64,000 nucleotides of DNA from NCBI GenBank assembly GCA_044226535.1, contig JBGAGT010000013.1, positions 71,703 to 135,702 on the forward strand, written 5' to 3'. Every line of letters begins with the position of its first letter. The stretch's first letter is position 1. Below are positions 17,135 through 26,803 of this stretch, one piece after another. This stretch comes from VBCG01 sp044226535. Lineage in GTDB: Bacteria > Pseudomonadota > Gammaproteobacteria > Burkholderiales > Casimicrobiaceae. The notes beneath the pieces are model-generated. The model ran no database searches and was not told the origin of the DNA. It saw only the letters and a program-made list of their open reading frames with translations. Position numbers and translations under genes: made by a program.

Positions 17135-18136
17135 TCACCCGCCGCGATCGAGGAATGATAGCAAGCGCCGAGGCAGCCACAGGTGCGCGCCGGGAAACGG
17201 CGCGACTGCGAAGCCCGCGTGGCCGCCCCCGCGCGGCTGTTCCAGCGTCACCGACGGGCTCACCTCGCCGCCGGTGGCCAGCGAAGCGGCGGGGATGAAC
17301 GGGTCGTTGCGCGCGTTGAGCACCAGCGTCGGGATCCCGACGCCGCGAAGCCAGGGCTTGGAGGATCCGCGTGTCCAGTAGTCGCGGGTGCCGGCGAAGC
17401 CGTGCAGCGGCGCGGTGACGGCGTCGTCGAACGCCCACATCGAGCGCGCGGCGGCGACGCGGCGCACGTCCAGCAGGCCGGGGAAGCGCGCCGCCATCGC
17501 CAGCGCCTTGGGCTTGAGGTCGCGCAGGAAGTGCCAGGCGTAGACGCGGTTCGCACCCGTGGCGATGGCGATGCCGGCTGCCATCAGGTCGAGCGGCGCC
17601 GAGACCGCGGCGGCATGCACCACCATGCGCGACGCGCCGGCACCTTCGCGGCCGAGCCAGTTGAGGAGCGCGCTGCCGCCGAGCGACACGCCGATCGCAT
17701 GCACGGGCGTCGCGGTGTCGACGCGCGCGCGCACCGCCGCGAGCATGCGGCCGATCTCCTCGTGGTCGCCGGAATGATAGGCGCGCGGCAGCCGATTCGG
17801 CTCGCCGCCGCAACCCCGGAAATGCGGCACCACCAGTCGCCAGCGGCGCGCCGCCGCCTCGGCGGCGAGTGCCACGGCGTAGTGCGAGCGCGAGCTCCCT
17901 TCGAGGCCGTGGAACAGCACCACCAGCGGCGAGCCCGGCTCGTTCGGTGCATCGAGCCAGTCGAACAGCCAGAAGTCGCCGTCGCCGATCTCGACGTGCT
18001 CGCGGCGCCACGCGACCTCGCTGCGCGGCGCGAGGTAGCTGCCGATGGTCTGCGCATGCCCGCCGAGGAGCCAGGCGGGCGCACGGTAGCCGTCCGCGAG
18101 GGGAGGGGTTCCGGTGAAGGCCGCGTGCAGCGTCAA
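17135..18136 (-). CDS. alpha/beta hydrolase, YheT family
   Basis: A 333-residue alpha/beta hydrolase of the YheT/ABHD1-3 type. The signature 'GGHAQTIGSYLAPR' is near the start, the oxyanion region is 'LFHGLEGSSRSHYA', the nucleophile elbow is 'GVSLGGSALLNW', and late Asp and His residues occur in 'NARNDPFIP' and 'GGGHAGF'. Probably an esterase or lipase-like enzyme; substrate unknown. I start at TTG 18136-18134, which overlaps the stop of the PPK2 gene as TTGA, because no ATG is available before the conserved region. Confidence 0.86.
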   Translation of the reverse strand: MTLHAAFTGTPPLADGYRAPAWLLGGHAQTIGSYLAPRSEVAWRREHVEIGDGDFWLFDWLDAPNEPGSPLVVLFHGLEGSSRSHYAVALAAEAAARRWRLVVPHFRGCGGEPNRLPRAYHSGDHEEIGRMLAAVRARVDTATPVHAIGVSLGGSALLNWLGREGAGASRMVVHAAAVSAPLDLMAAGIAIATGANRVYAWHFLRDLKPKALAMAARFPGLLDVRRVAAARSMWAFDDAVTAPLHGFAGTRDYWTRGSSKPWLRGVGIPTLVLNARNDPFIPAASLATGGEVSPSVTLEQPRGGGHAGFAVAPFPGAHLWLPRRLLSFLDRGG

Positions 18137-19593
18137 TCCAGCGCCTCGTCCAACCGCTGCACGATCGCGCGCAGCACGGCGATGCGGGCCGCGCGCTTGT
18201 CGTCGGCGTCGACCCGCAGCCAGGGCGCGACCACCGTCGAGGTCCTCGACACCATGGCGTCGACCGCACGCCGGTAGTCGTCCCAGCGCTTGCGGTTGCG
18301 CCAGTCGTCCGCGGTGATCTTGAACTGCTTGAACGCGGTGTCCTCGCGCGCGCGGAAGCGCTTCAGCTGCTCGTCCTTGTCGATCTGCAGCCAGAACTTG
18401 CAGACCACCGCGTCGCCGCGCACGAGGCAGCGCTCGAAGGCGTTGATCTCGTCGTAGGCGCGCTCCCAGTCCGCGGTGCTGGCGTAACCCTCGACGCGCT
18501 CGACCAGCACGCGCCCGTACCAGCTGCGGTCGAAGATGGCGATGCCGCCATGCGCGGGGACGTGCTGCCAGAAGCGCCACAGCCAGGGATAGCGGCGCTC
18601 GTCCGCGGTGGGTGCCGCGATGGGCACGGTGACGTATTGCCGCGCGTCCAGCGCGCCGGTCACGCGGCGGATCGCGCCGCCCTTGCCGGCGGCGTCGGCG
18701 CCCTCGAACACCAGCACCAGCGAGTGGCGGCGGAAGCGCTTGCGCCGCGTGACCTCGGCGAGGCGGTGCTGCCACCTGGCGAGCTCGGTGGCGTAGGACG
18801 TGGCGGTCATCGGGCGCGGGTGCTCGCGCCGCGTCGGCGCAGGTGTCGCGGGTGCCTCGCCCTGCAGCGTCGCCGCCGACACGCGCTGCGGGGGCGCGAC
18901 CGCGCGCTGCAGCGCGCGCAGCACCAGCTTGCCGATGGTCATGGCGCGGTGGTTGGGGTCGGCGCCGTCGACCACGAACCAGGGCGCGGCGCGCGTCGAG
19001 GTCTCGCGCAGCAGCTCCTCCCAGCGCGCGCGGTGGCGCAGGTAATGGCCGACCTTGCGGCGGGTGACGTGCAGCGGCTCGAGCCGCCACTTGTCGCGGG
19101 CGAGCAGGGCGAGGCGCCGCCGCGCCTCGTCGTCGGAGAGATGGATCCAGACCTTGAGGATCAGCATCTCGTCGCAGGCGAGCATCGCCTCGGCGGCGTT
19201 GATGCGTTCCATCACGCCGGCGAAGCGCGCGGCCTTGCCGTCGGCGGCGGCGCGGATCGCCTCGGCATACCAGGTGTCGGTGAAGAGCCCGATGCGGCCG
19301 CGCGGCTGCATCGCCTGCCAGTAGCGCCAGTCGGGCGGGAAGTCGCGCTCGTGCGGGGAGGGCCGCCCGAACGCCATGGTGCGGATGAAGCGCGGGTCGA
19401 GCCATTCGTTCAGCGTGTTGGCCGATTCGCTGCGGCCGCCGCCGTCGATGCCCGACAGCAGGACGAAGAGCCCCGTGCGCCCGTGCTGGGTGAAGGCGTA
19501 CTGCGCGTCGACCAGTGACTCGCGCAGCGCGGGGAGCTCGCGGTCGAAGGCCTCCTGCGAGAGGCGCTCGCCGCGTTCGGCGCGCTCCAGCAC
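18133..19593 (-). CDS. pap: polyphosphate:AMP phosphotransferase (class II, two PPK2 domains)
   Basis: A 486-residue protein with two fused PPK2 domains (about residues 20-230 and 270-480). The C-terminal copy keeps the full Walker A 'GADAAGKGGAIRR' and lid region 'DRSWYGRVLVERVEG'. The N-terminal copy has the degenerate 'GIDGGGRSESAN'. This is the class II PPK2 architecture, which phosphorylates AMP to ADP with polyphosphate in the cytosol, with catalysis in the C-terminal half. It shares a TTGA overlap with the YheT-like gene and starts 20 bases after the DAHP synthase gene. Confidence 0.92.
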   Translation of the reverse strand: MLERAERGERLSQEAFDRELPALRESLVDAQYAFTQHGRTGLFVLLSGIDGGGRSESANTLNEWLDPRFIRTMAFGRPSPHERDFPPDWRYWQAMQPRGRIGLFTDTWYAEAIRAAADGKAARFAGVMERINAAEAMLACDEMLILKVWIHLSDDEARRRLALLARDKWRLEPLHVTRRKVGHYLRHRARWEELLRETSTRAAPWFVVDGADPNHRAMTIGKLVLRALQRAVAPPQRVSAATLQGEAPATPAPTRREHPRPMTATSYATELARWQHRLAEVTRRKRFRRHSLVLVFEGADAAGKGGAIRRVTGALDARQYVTVPIAAPTADERRYPWLWRFWQHVPAHGGIAIFDRSWYGRVLVERVEGYASTADWERAYDEINAFERCLVRGDAVVCKFWLQIDKDEQLKRFRAREDTAFKQFKITADDWRNRKRWDDYRRAVDAMVSRTSTVVAPWLRVDADDKRAARIAVLRAIVQRLDEALD

Positions 19594-19612
19594 GGCGCGG
19601 CCCGGCGGCCGC

Positions 19613-20725
<1,113 letters not shown>

Positions 20726-20772
20726 GGCAGGCTCCGGTGCATGCTTCCAGCAAATACAAGGGGTTATACCAT

Positions 20773-20790
20773 CCCCTCGGGGTCGACCCC
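20773..20790. promoter_or_regulatory. overlapping palindromes upstream of aroG
   Basis: The leader holds CCCCTCGGGG overlapping GGGGTCGACCCC, both perfect palindromes. A possible minus-strand -10 (TATAAC) lies just downstream, at about 20764-20769. The arrangement could be an operator for a dimeric repressor, but it matches no TyrR or TrpR box that I know. Confidence 0.3.
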
Positions 20791-20888
20791 CATTTTGCCA
20801 CGGACGCTGCTGCACCGCACGATGCGACCGCGCAACAGCGGGCCGGGCGGGGCGCCGGTATTCGTTGCTGGCGCCTCGCGCGCTGCCG

Positions 20889-20894
20889 TAGACT
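20889..20894 (+). promoter_or_regulatory. putative -10 element upstream of the PsiF-like gene
   Basis: CCGTAGACT contains a possible -10, TAGACT, 95 bases before the PsiF-like ATG. No Pho box is evident. Confidence 0.3.
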
Positions 20895-20989
20895 GCCTCC
20901 GACGACGGTCGCCGGGCATCGGCCGACGGCCTCGCCAGGCTTCACAGGATGCGGCCCGAACCGGAACCCAGACCCCTTACGGAGAATCG

Positions 20990-21271
20990 ATGAAACGACT
21001 GATCACGGTGGCGTTGCTCGGCGTGTTCGCGGCGGTGAGCGCGGCCCCGGCCTTCGCCGAGAATGCCCAGCAGGAGCGCATGAAGACCTGCAACGCCAAG
21101 GCTGGCGACAAGAAGGGCGACGACCGCAAGGCGTTCATGAAGACCTGCCTGTCGGACGAGAAGAAGACCTACGACAGCAAGATGGGCGAATGCAACAGCA
21201 AGTCCAAGGGACTCAAGGGCGACGAGCACAAGAAGTTCATGAGCGAGTGCATGAGCAAGAAGGCCGCCTGA
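20990..21271 (+). CDS. PsiF-repeat family small secreted protein
   Basis: A 93-residue protein with a clear signal peptide (cleavage near 'APAFAENA', residues 19-26). Two PsiF-type repeats follow, each with an N-x-K-A/S...F-M-K/S-x-C-L/M-S pattern: 'CNAKAGDKKGDDRKAFMKTC' and 'CNSKSKGLKGDEHKKFMSEC'. The mature protein is lysine-rich, with two cysteines per repeat. PsiF is phosphate-starvation-inducible in E. coli; its function is unknown. GGAG lies 5 bases before the ATG. It is followed by two hairpins, the second a good terminator. Confidence 0.88.
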   Translation: MKRLITVALLGVFAAVSAAPAFAENAQQERMKTCNAKAGDKKGDDRKAFMKTCLSDEKKTYDSKMGECNSKSKGLKGDEHKKFMSECMSKKAA

Positions 21272-21310
21272 CGAGGGCGAGTCTCGACAGCAGCAACAGG
21301 TTGCCGAACC

Positions 21311-21340
21311 CGGCGGACTGACCTCCTGTCCAGTCCGCCG
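21311..21340 (+). other. 10-bp inverted repeat downstream of the PsiF-like gene
   Basis: CGGCGGACTG and CAGTCCGCCG form a perfect 10-bp stem around a 10-base loop, ahead of the terminator at 21351. It may protect the 3' end of the transcript or be an attenuating hairpin. Confidence 0.5.
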
Positions 21341-21350
21341 AAACTGCAAG

Positions 21351-21386
21351 GCCGTGGGCGTCAAAACCCACGGCTTTGTTTTTGTG
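21351..21386 (+). terminator. rho-independent terminator of the PsiF-like gene
   Basis: An 8-bp stem, GCCGTGGG with CCCACGGC around an 8-base loop, is followed at once by TTTGTTTTTGTG. It terminates plus-strand transcription before the convergent TauE/SafE-type gene. Confidence 0.85.
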
Positions 21387-21409
21387 CGCGCGCCCTCGAA
21401 GCGCCCGCC

Positions 21410-22144
21410 TCAGCGCGACTCGACGCTGCACAGGTACGGCAGCCACGGATGCAGCGCGGGCACCGCATCGACGAGCCACGGGCCGAACAGCGTCAGCATT
21501 GCGCCGGCGACCAGCACCGTGCCGGCGGCATTGCGCATCCACCTGCGGGTGCCGAGCTTCGCGAGTGCAGGCGCGCCGAAACCCGCGGCGAGCATCGCCG
21601 GCGCGGTGCCGAGGCCGAACGCCAGCATGGTCGCGGCGGCGCGCCACGCGTCGAGCTGCAGCACCGCCAGCGTGAGCACGGTGTAGACGAAGCCGCAGGG
21701 CAGGAAGCCCCAGAGCATGCCGAAGCCGACGGCGCGCGGCAGGCTGGTCACCGGCAGCAGGCGGCGCCCGAGCGGTGCGACCTTCGGCCAGACATGGCGG
21801 CCGACGAAGCCTCCGCCGACATCGCGCAGGCGCCCGAACGCGACCAGCGCCGCGGCGAACAGCGCGATCGCGGCGAGCACGCGAAGCCCGCGCTGCACGG
21901 CATCGGCGGCGAGCGCGCCCGCTGCGGCACCCAGCATGCCGCCGAGCGCGAGCGCGATAAGCGCATAGCCCAGCATGCGCCCGAACTGGTAGCCGAGGAC
22001 GAGCCGGGCACGCGGGCGCCCCCCCGCGCCCCGCGTGGTCGCCACGCCGAGCGCCGCGGCGATGCCACCGCACATCACCAGGCAATGGCCCCCGGCGGCA
22101 AGGCCGAGCAGCAGCGCGGCGAGCAGGGTGAGGTTGCCGGTCAT
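21410..22144 (-). CDS. sulfite exporter TauE/SafE (UreH-like) family membrane protein of the cbb3 cluster
   Basis: A 244-residue membrane protein of about six helices. It has 'GGHCLVMCGGI' in the first helix and 'GFLPCGFVYTVL' in the fourth; such paired cysteine/methionine motifs suggest metal or thiol handling. Relatives are commonly found at the end of ccoGHIS-type clusters and are thought to help copper supply or cytochrome maturation for cbb3 oxidase. Its ATG overlaps the ccoS stop as ATGA, so the genes are translationally coupled. The exact substrate is unknown. Confidence 0.85.
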   Translation of the reverse strand: MTGNLTLLAALLLGLAAGGHCLVMCGGIAAALGVATTRGAGGRPRARLVLGYQFGRMLGYALIALALGGMLGAAAGALAADAVQRGLRVLAAIALFAAALVAFGRLRDVGGGFVGRHVWPKVAPLGRRLLPVTSLPRAVGFGMLWGFLPCGFVYTVLTLAVLQLDAWRAAATMLAFGLGTAPAMLAAGFGAPALAKLGTRRWMRNAAGTVLVAGAMLTLFGPWLVDAVPALHPWLPYLCSVESR

Positions 22145-22344
22145 GGCGTCGTGCCGGGGCCTGCCGTGTCGCGGGTGCCGTGGCCCGCGGCATCGTCCTC
22201 GGCGGGCACGACGTCGGTGAGCGGCAGAAGCCGCGGCGTCTCCATGTCGTCGAACTGCCCGTGGTCGACGGCCCAGAACAGCACGATGCCCGCGCCCGCC
22301 AGCAGCACGATCGACAATCCGATCAGCACGACGAGGATGCTCAT
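22141..22344 (-). CDS. ccoS: cbb3-type cytochrome oxidase assembly protein CcoS
   Basis: A 67-residue single-pass membrane protein. The N-terminal helix 'ILVVLIGLSIVLLAGAGIVL' is followed by 'FWAVDHGQFDDMETP', the CcoS signature. CcoS is needed for heme/copper insertion into the CcoN subunit. It overlaps ccoI upstream and the TauE/SafE-type gene downstream by ATGA. The C-terminal tail is longer and more acidic than the minimal form. Confidence 0.93.
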   Translation of the reverse strand: MSILVVLIGLSIVLLAGAGIVLFWAVDHGQFDDMETPRLLPLTDVVPAEDDAAGHGTRDTAGPGTTP

Positions 22345-24827
22345 GCCGGCGCGCTCGCGCCGCCGCGGCTCCTGCCGAGCCGCAATGCGTTGAGCACGAC
22401 CACCAGCGAGCTCGCCGACATGCCGAGCGCGGCAAGCCATGGCGGCACGAAGCCGAGCGCGGCGAGCGGGACGACCGCGAGGTTGTAGCAGAGCGCCCAG
22501 CGCTGGTTCTGTCGCAGCGTGGCCATCGTCGCCCTGGCGAGCGCGTGGGCGTCCGCCAGCGCCGCCGGACGGTCGCCGACCAGCACCAGGTCGCTCGACG
22601 CCTGCGCGATCGCCGTGCCCGAGGCCATGGCGACCGCGACGTCGGCGCCGGCGAGCACAGGTGCGTCGTTGATGCCGTCTCCCACCACGACCACGCGCGC
22701 GCCCCCGGCGCGTGCTTCGCGGAGCCAGGCGAGCTTGCCGGCGGGGGAGGTGCGCGCCTGCCACGCGTCGATGCCGAGCGCCGCGGCGGCGGCCTCGACA
22801 CGGCCGGGCGCGTCGCCGCTCAGGAGCACGACGCGAAGGCCCGCCGCACGCAGCCGCCCGACGGCCTCGCCCGCGCCTTCGCGCAGGCGCTCGCGGACCT
22901 CGAGCCGCGCGACGACACCCTGCGGGCCGGCGAGCACCACCGCATCGTCGTCGGCCTCCGGCGCGCCTGGCGCCGACGTGCAGTCCTGCAGCGCCCAGGC
23001 CGCGTGACCGAGCCGCAGCCGCGTCGTGCCGATGCGGCCTGCCACGCCGCCGCCGGCCTCGACCGTCGCGTCCTCGACCTCGAGCGTGCCGTTGGACACG
23101 GTGGCTGGCGCGGCCGCGACGATCGCGCGCGCCACGGGGTGGACGCTGGTGCGCGCGAGCGCCGCGGCCCAGGCGAGCGCCTCCTCGCGCGTCGTGCCCG
23201 CGGCGCATTCGACGCGGTCGAGGGCGAGCGCCGGCTCGGTCAGCGTACCGGTCTTGTCGAACACCACCTGCGTCGCGCCGGCGAGCGCCTCGAGCGCGTC
23301 GGGCTTCGCCACCAGCACGCCATGGCGCGCGAGCACCGTCAGCGCGCGCGTGATCGCCGCAGGCACGGCGAGCGCGAATGCGCAGGGGCACGACACCACC
23401 AGCACCGCGACGGCCGCCGCGAAGGCCCGCGACGGCTCGACGAATTGCCAGCCGATCGCGGTTGCCGCGGCGAGCAGCATCACGCGCGCAACGAAACCCG
23501 CCGCGGCGCGATCGCCGGCGCGTGCAAGGCGCGGGCGCTCGCTCGCTGCGCGCGAGGCGAGCGCCACGATCGACGAAAGCGTCGTGTCGGCCCCGGCGCG
23601 CTCGACGCGCACCACCACCGCCGCGTCGGTCACGACGCTGCCGGCATGCAGCGCGTCGCCGCGGCAGCGCGCGACGGGGGTGGATTCGCCCGTCAGCAGC
23701 GACTCGTCGACGCGGCAGCGCGCGCTTTCGAGTGCACCGTCGGCGGGGATGGCGGCACCGGCCGCCACCGCCACGCGATCGCCGGCGCAAAGCTCGAACA
23801 CGCCGACGTCGACCGTCGACCCGTCAGGCTCGATCCGTGCCGCGACCTGCGGCACCGAGCGCGCGAGGGCATCGGTGAGGTCGCCGGCGCCATGGCGCGC
23901 GCGCATCTCGAGGTAGCGCCCGAGCAGCAGGAAGAACACGAACATGCTGACCGACTCGAAGTACACCTCGCCCGTGCCGCGCATCAGCTCGACCATGCTG
24001 CCGGCGTAGATGAGCGCGATCGCCAGCGCCACCGGCACGTCCATGCCGAGGGTGCGCGCGCGCAGCAGGCGCCAGGCACCCTCGAAGAAGGGCGCACCCG
24101 CGTAGGCGACGACCGGCGTCGCCACCGCGAACGACAGCCAGCGGAACAGTTCGCGCGTCGAGGCGTCGATGCCGTCGAAGGCGCCGAAGTAAAGCGCGCT
24201 GGCATACATCATCGCCTGCATCGCGCCGAAGCCCGCGACGGCGAGGCGCTTCATCGCCGCGCGCGACTCGCGGCGGCGCGCGTCGTCGAGCGCCGCGGCG
24301 TCGAGCGGCAACGCGCGGTAGCCGAGGCGCGCGAAGCGCTCGACGATCCCCGACAACGACACGATCGCCGGGTCGAAGGTCACGCGTGCACGACACGCAC
24401 CGGCGTTGACGGCGAGGGCGGCGATGCCGGCCATCGAGCCGACCCCGCGCTCGATCAGCCAGGTGCAAGCGCTGCAACGCAAGCCGTCGACCAGCACCAC
24501 GGCCTCGTTCGTCCCGTCGGGGAGCGCTCGCACGACGTGGCGCGCGAGTTCGGGGCGCGCGAAGGCGGAGGCGGTGCGACGCGCCTCGGCGAGGTCGGGC
24601 GGGTGCTGCGCCGCGCGCTCGCGCAGGCGGTAGTAGTCGGCGAGGCCGAGCGCCGCGATCCATTCGGCGGCGGCCCGGCAGCCGGGGCAGCAGACCGCGT
24701 GCGATGCGGTGCCGATGCGCGCGAACTGCGGCTCGCGCGGCAGCGGCTCGCCGCAGTGCCAGCACGCAAGCCCCGCGGCGCCGGCCGGCGGAGCCGCGGC
24801 GCGCGGTGTTGCGGTGGCGAGGCTCAT
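22341..24827 (-). CDS. ccoI: copper-translocating P1B-type ATPase of the cbb3 cluster (CcoI/FixI)
   Basis: An 828-residue heavy-metal P-type ATPase. The N-terminus has a zinc-finger-like pair of clusters (Cys22/Cys25, Cys46/Cys47/Cys50) and a heavy-metal-associated domain with 'CSAC' (118-121). Later come the membrane 'SCPC' motif, the phosphorylation loop 'DKTGTLTEP', the HP motif in 'TSVHPVARAI' and the hinge 'GDGINDAP'. CcoI exports copper to the periplasmic side for CuB assembly in cbb3 oxidase. It overlaps the small gene upstream and ccoS downstream by ATGA. Confidence 0.95.
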   Translation of the reverse strand: MSLATATPRAAAPPAGAAGLACWHCGEPLPREPQFARIGTASHAVCCPGCRAAAEWIAALGLADYYRLRERAAQHPPDLAEARRTASAFARPELARHVVRALPDGTNEAVVLVDGLRCSACTWLIERGVGSMAGIAALAVNAGACRARVTFDPAIVSLSGIVERFARLGYRALPLDAAALDDARRRESRAAMKRLAVAGFGAMQAMMYASALYFGAFDGIDASTRELFRWLSFAVATPVVAYAGAPFFEGAWRLLRARTLGMDVPVALAIALIYAGSMVELMRGTGEVYFESVSMFVFFLLLGRYLEMRARHGAGDLTDALARSVPQVAARIEPDGSTVDVGVFELCAGDRVAVAAGAAIPADGALESARCRVDESLLTGESTPVARCRGDALHAGSVVTDAAVVVRVERAGADTTLSSIVALASRAASERPRLARAGDRAAAGFVARVMLLAAATAIGWQFVEPSRAFAAAVAVLVVSCPCAFALAVPAAITRALTVLARHGVLVAKPDALEALAGATQVVFDKTGTLTEPALALDRVECAAGTTREEALAWAAALARTSVHPVARAIVAAAPATVSNGTLEVEDATVEAGGGVAGRIGTTRLRLGHAAWALQDCTSAPGAPEADDDAVVLAGPQGVVARLEVRERLREGAGEAVGRLRAAGLRVVLLSGDAPGRVEAAAAALGIDAWQARTSPAGKLAWLREARAGGARVVVVGDGINDAPVLAGADVAVAMASGTAIAQASSDLVLVGDRPAALADAHALARATMATLRQNQRWALCYNLAVVPLAALGFVPPWLAALGMSASSLVVVLNALRLGRSRGGASAPA

Positions 24828-25060
24828 CGCGCTGCGCCGGGCGGTACGGCCGGCTGCGCGGGCGAACGCTCGAGGGGCACCTTGAGCACCTTCCTCGCGT
24901 CACCCGCGAGGTCGACGTCGGCGTGGCGCTCGGCCAGCACGATCAGCCAGGCCGAGCCCGCGAGCGAGGCGACGAAGATCGCCGCCGCGAGCCAGATCAG
25001 GGGCGGTGGACCCCGGCGCGCGCGTGCCGGTCGCGGGGTGCCCTCATCGTCGCGCGGCAT
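24824..25060 (-). CDS. small membrane protein, short FixH/CcoH-like
   Basis: A 78-residue protein with one transmembrane helix ('LIWLAAAIFVASLAGSAWLI', about residues 21-40) and a short periplasmic tail. It sits between ccoP and ccoI, the usual place of ccoH/fixH, overlapping ccoP by 17 bases and ccoI by ATGA. Classical FixH proteins are roughly twice as long, so this is either a reduced FixH or a positional analogue. Identification depends on position, the N-terminal helix and weak similarity. Confidence 0.6.
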   Translation of the reverse strand: MPRDDEGTPRPARARRGPPPLIWLAAAIFVASLAGSAWLIVLAERHADVDLAGDARKVLKVPLERSPAQPAVPPGAAR

Positions 25061-25961
25061 GTGGATGCGCCTGCGCGTAGACGTACGCGGCGACCATGCG
25101 CGCGTCCTCCTCGGACAGGCGGTTGCGCCAGGCGGGCATCACCCCGCCGCGTCCCCCGCGCACGGTCTGCAGCATGGTCTCCCGGTTGCGGCCGTACAGC
25201 CACCGGCGATCGGGGTCGGCGAGGTTGGGGGCGCCCACGGCCTTGTTGCCCTTGCCGTCGGCGCCGTGACAGGCCGCGCAGTTGGCGGTGAACAGGGGCT
25301 TGCCGACCTGCGCGCGCAACGGGTCGTGTGGCAGGCCGGACAGGCTGCGCACATGGTCGACGACCGAGAGGATCGAGTCCTCGGGCAGGGTTCCCGCGAA
25401 GGCCGGCATGGCACCGCGGCGTCCGTCGAGGATGGTCGCCAGGATGGCGTTGCCGTCGTTGCCGTAGAGGAAGTCGGCGCCGGTGAGGTTGGGCGCGCCG
25501 ACCAGCGGGTTGCCGCGGGCCTCGCGTCCATGGCAGGCCGCGCAATTGTCGACGAACAGCACTTCGCCGTGCCGCAGCACCGCGGGATCGGCGGCGAGTT
25601 GCTCGACCGGCGTGGCTTTCGCGCGTTGCACCAGCGTTGCCTCGAGCGCCGCGTTGGCCGCGCGGTCCTGCGCGTGCTCGCCGGCGGAGGTCCAGCCGAG
25701 CGCGCCCCTGAAGGCGCCGAAGCCCGGATAGAGCGCGAGATAGGCGAAGGCGGCGATGAACATCGCGCCCGACAGCACGATCCACCAGGTGGGCAGCCGA
25801 TGCAGGCCTTCGCGGAGCACGCCGTGCGCCCACACGTGGCCGGTCGTGCCGTCGGGACGCACGGGGATCTCGACGCGCGGCGCCCACAGGAACAGGAAGA
25901 GCGTGATGCCGAGGTTGAAGACGATCAGCAGGATCACCCACCCCGACCAGAACGTGCTCAT
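25044..25961 (-). CDS. ccoP: cytochrome c oxidase cbb3-type, diheme subunit III
   Basis: A 305-residue membrane-anchored diheme c-type cytochrome. Two helices near residues 5-25 and 57-77 are followed by two cytochrome c domains, each with 'NCAACHG' as the CxxCH heme site, and methionines in 'GAMPAF' and 'GVMPAW' as likely axial ligands. It transfers electrons from soluble cytochrome c towards CcoO/CcoN. The ATG at 25961 overlaps the ccoQ stop as ATGA and has GGAG about 8 bases upstream. Confidence 0.96.
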   Translation of the reverse strand: MSTFWSGWVILLIVFNLGITLFLFLWAPRVEIPVRPDGTTGHVWAHGVLREGLHRLPTWWIVLSGAMFIAAFAYLALYPGFGAFRGALGWTSAGEHAQDRAANAALEATLVQRAKATPVEQLAADPAVLRHGEVLFVDNCAACHGREARGNPLVGAPNLTGADFLYGNDGNAILATILDGRRGAMPAFAGTLPEDSILSVVDHVRSLSGLPHDPLRAQVGKPLFTANCAACHGADGKGNKAVGAPNLADPDRRWLYGRNRETMLQTVRGGRGGVMPAWRNRLSEEDARMVAAYVYAQAHPHAARR

Positions 25962-26116
25962 CGTGGCTCTCCGTCTTCGTCCTGCATCGGCAGCCGGGCG
26001 AGCGCATCGAACGTGCGCCGGTGATACGGCAGCCAGGCCCAGACCCAGATCCCGATGAACGCGAGCATCACCAGCACCGTGAACACCCCGATGACATGCC
26101 CCCAGACCGCACTCAT
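25958..26116 (-). CDS. ccoQ: cbb3-type oxidase subunit CcoQ
   Basis: A 52-residue single-pass protein: helix 'VIGVFTVLVMLAFIGIWVWA', then 'WLPYHRRTFDALARLPMQDE', typical of CcoQ/FixQ. It stabilises the assembled oxidase. It is joined to ccoO before it and ccoP after it by ATGA overlaps. Confidence 0.92.
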   Translation of the reverse strand: MSAVWGHVIGVFTVLVMLAFIGIWVWAWLPYHRRTFDALARLPMQDEDGEPR

Positions 26117-26793
26117 GGCTTCGCCACTCCGGCCGGTTGGGCACCGGCCCCCGCCGTTGCCGCGCCCGCGGCGGGCGGCGCGACGTTGAGCACGCCGAGC
26201 CCCTGCAGGTACGCCACCAGCGCGTCCATGCCGGTCTTGCCCTCGACCGCCTTGGCCGCGCCCGCGATGTCGGCGTCGGAGTAGGGGTCGCCGAGCGTGC
26301 GCAGCGCGCGCATGCGCGCGGCGATGTCGCTGCCGTCGATCCTCTGCCCGGCGAGCCACTGGTACGAGGGCATGTTGGACTCGGGCACGAGGCTCTGCGG
26401 GTCGATCAGGTGCTGGCGCTGCCACTGGTCGGAGTACTTGCCGCCCACGCGCGCGAGGTCGGGTCCGGTGCGCTTCGAGCCCCACTGGAACGGCCGGTCG
26501 TACACCGATTCGCTGGCCACCGAGAACGGACCGTAGCGCTGCGTCTCGGCGCGCAGCGAGCGGATCATCTGCGAATGGCAGAGATAGCAGCCCTCGCGCA
26601 CGTAGATGTCGCGGCCGGCGAGCCTCAGCGGGTCGTAGGGCTTGACGCCTTCGGGCGAGCTGATCGAGTGCGCCTCGACGAACAGCGGCGTGATCTCGGA
26701 AAGGCCGCCGAGCGACACCATGACGAGCGTGAGCACGCCCAGCAGCAGGGCGTTCTTCTCGATCGCCTCGAAATACTTGTATCCGCGTGCCAT
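26113..26793 (-). CDS. ccoO: cytochrome c oxidase cbb3-type, monoheme subunit II
   Basis: A 226-residue membrane-anchored monoheme cytochrome c. One N-terminal helix (about residues 14-34) is followed by 'EGCYLCHSQMIR' (CxxCH) and a late 'ESNMPSYQWL' supplying the axial methionine. The C-terminus ends in a variable Ala/Pro/Gly stretch. It relays electrons between CcoP and CcoN. It lies 10 bases after ccoN and overlaps ccoQ. Confidence 0.96.
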   Translation of the reverse strand: MARGYKYFEAIEKNALLLGVLTLVMVSLGGLSEITPLFVEAHSISSPEGVKPYDPLRLAGRDIYVREGCYLCHSQMIRSLRAETQRYGPFSVASESVYDRPFQWGSKRTGPDLARVGGKYSDQWQRQHLIDPQSLVPESNMPSYQWLAGQRIDGSDIAARMRALRTLGDPYSDADIAGAAKAVEGKTGMDALVAYLQGLGVLNVAPPAAGAATAGAGAQPAGVAKP

Positions 26794-26803
26794 CGTGCGT
26801 TCC

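Noticed and set aside
22545..26024. Very long open frame on the plus strand (over 1,100 codons) opposite the cco genes
   Set aside because: Antisense open frame created by GC-rich third positions of ccoI, ccoP and ccoO; its translation is low-complexity and matches no family, while the minus strand encodes intact known proteins.
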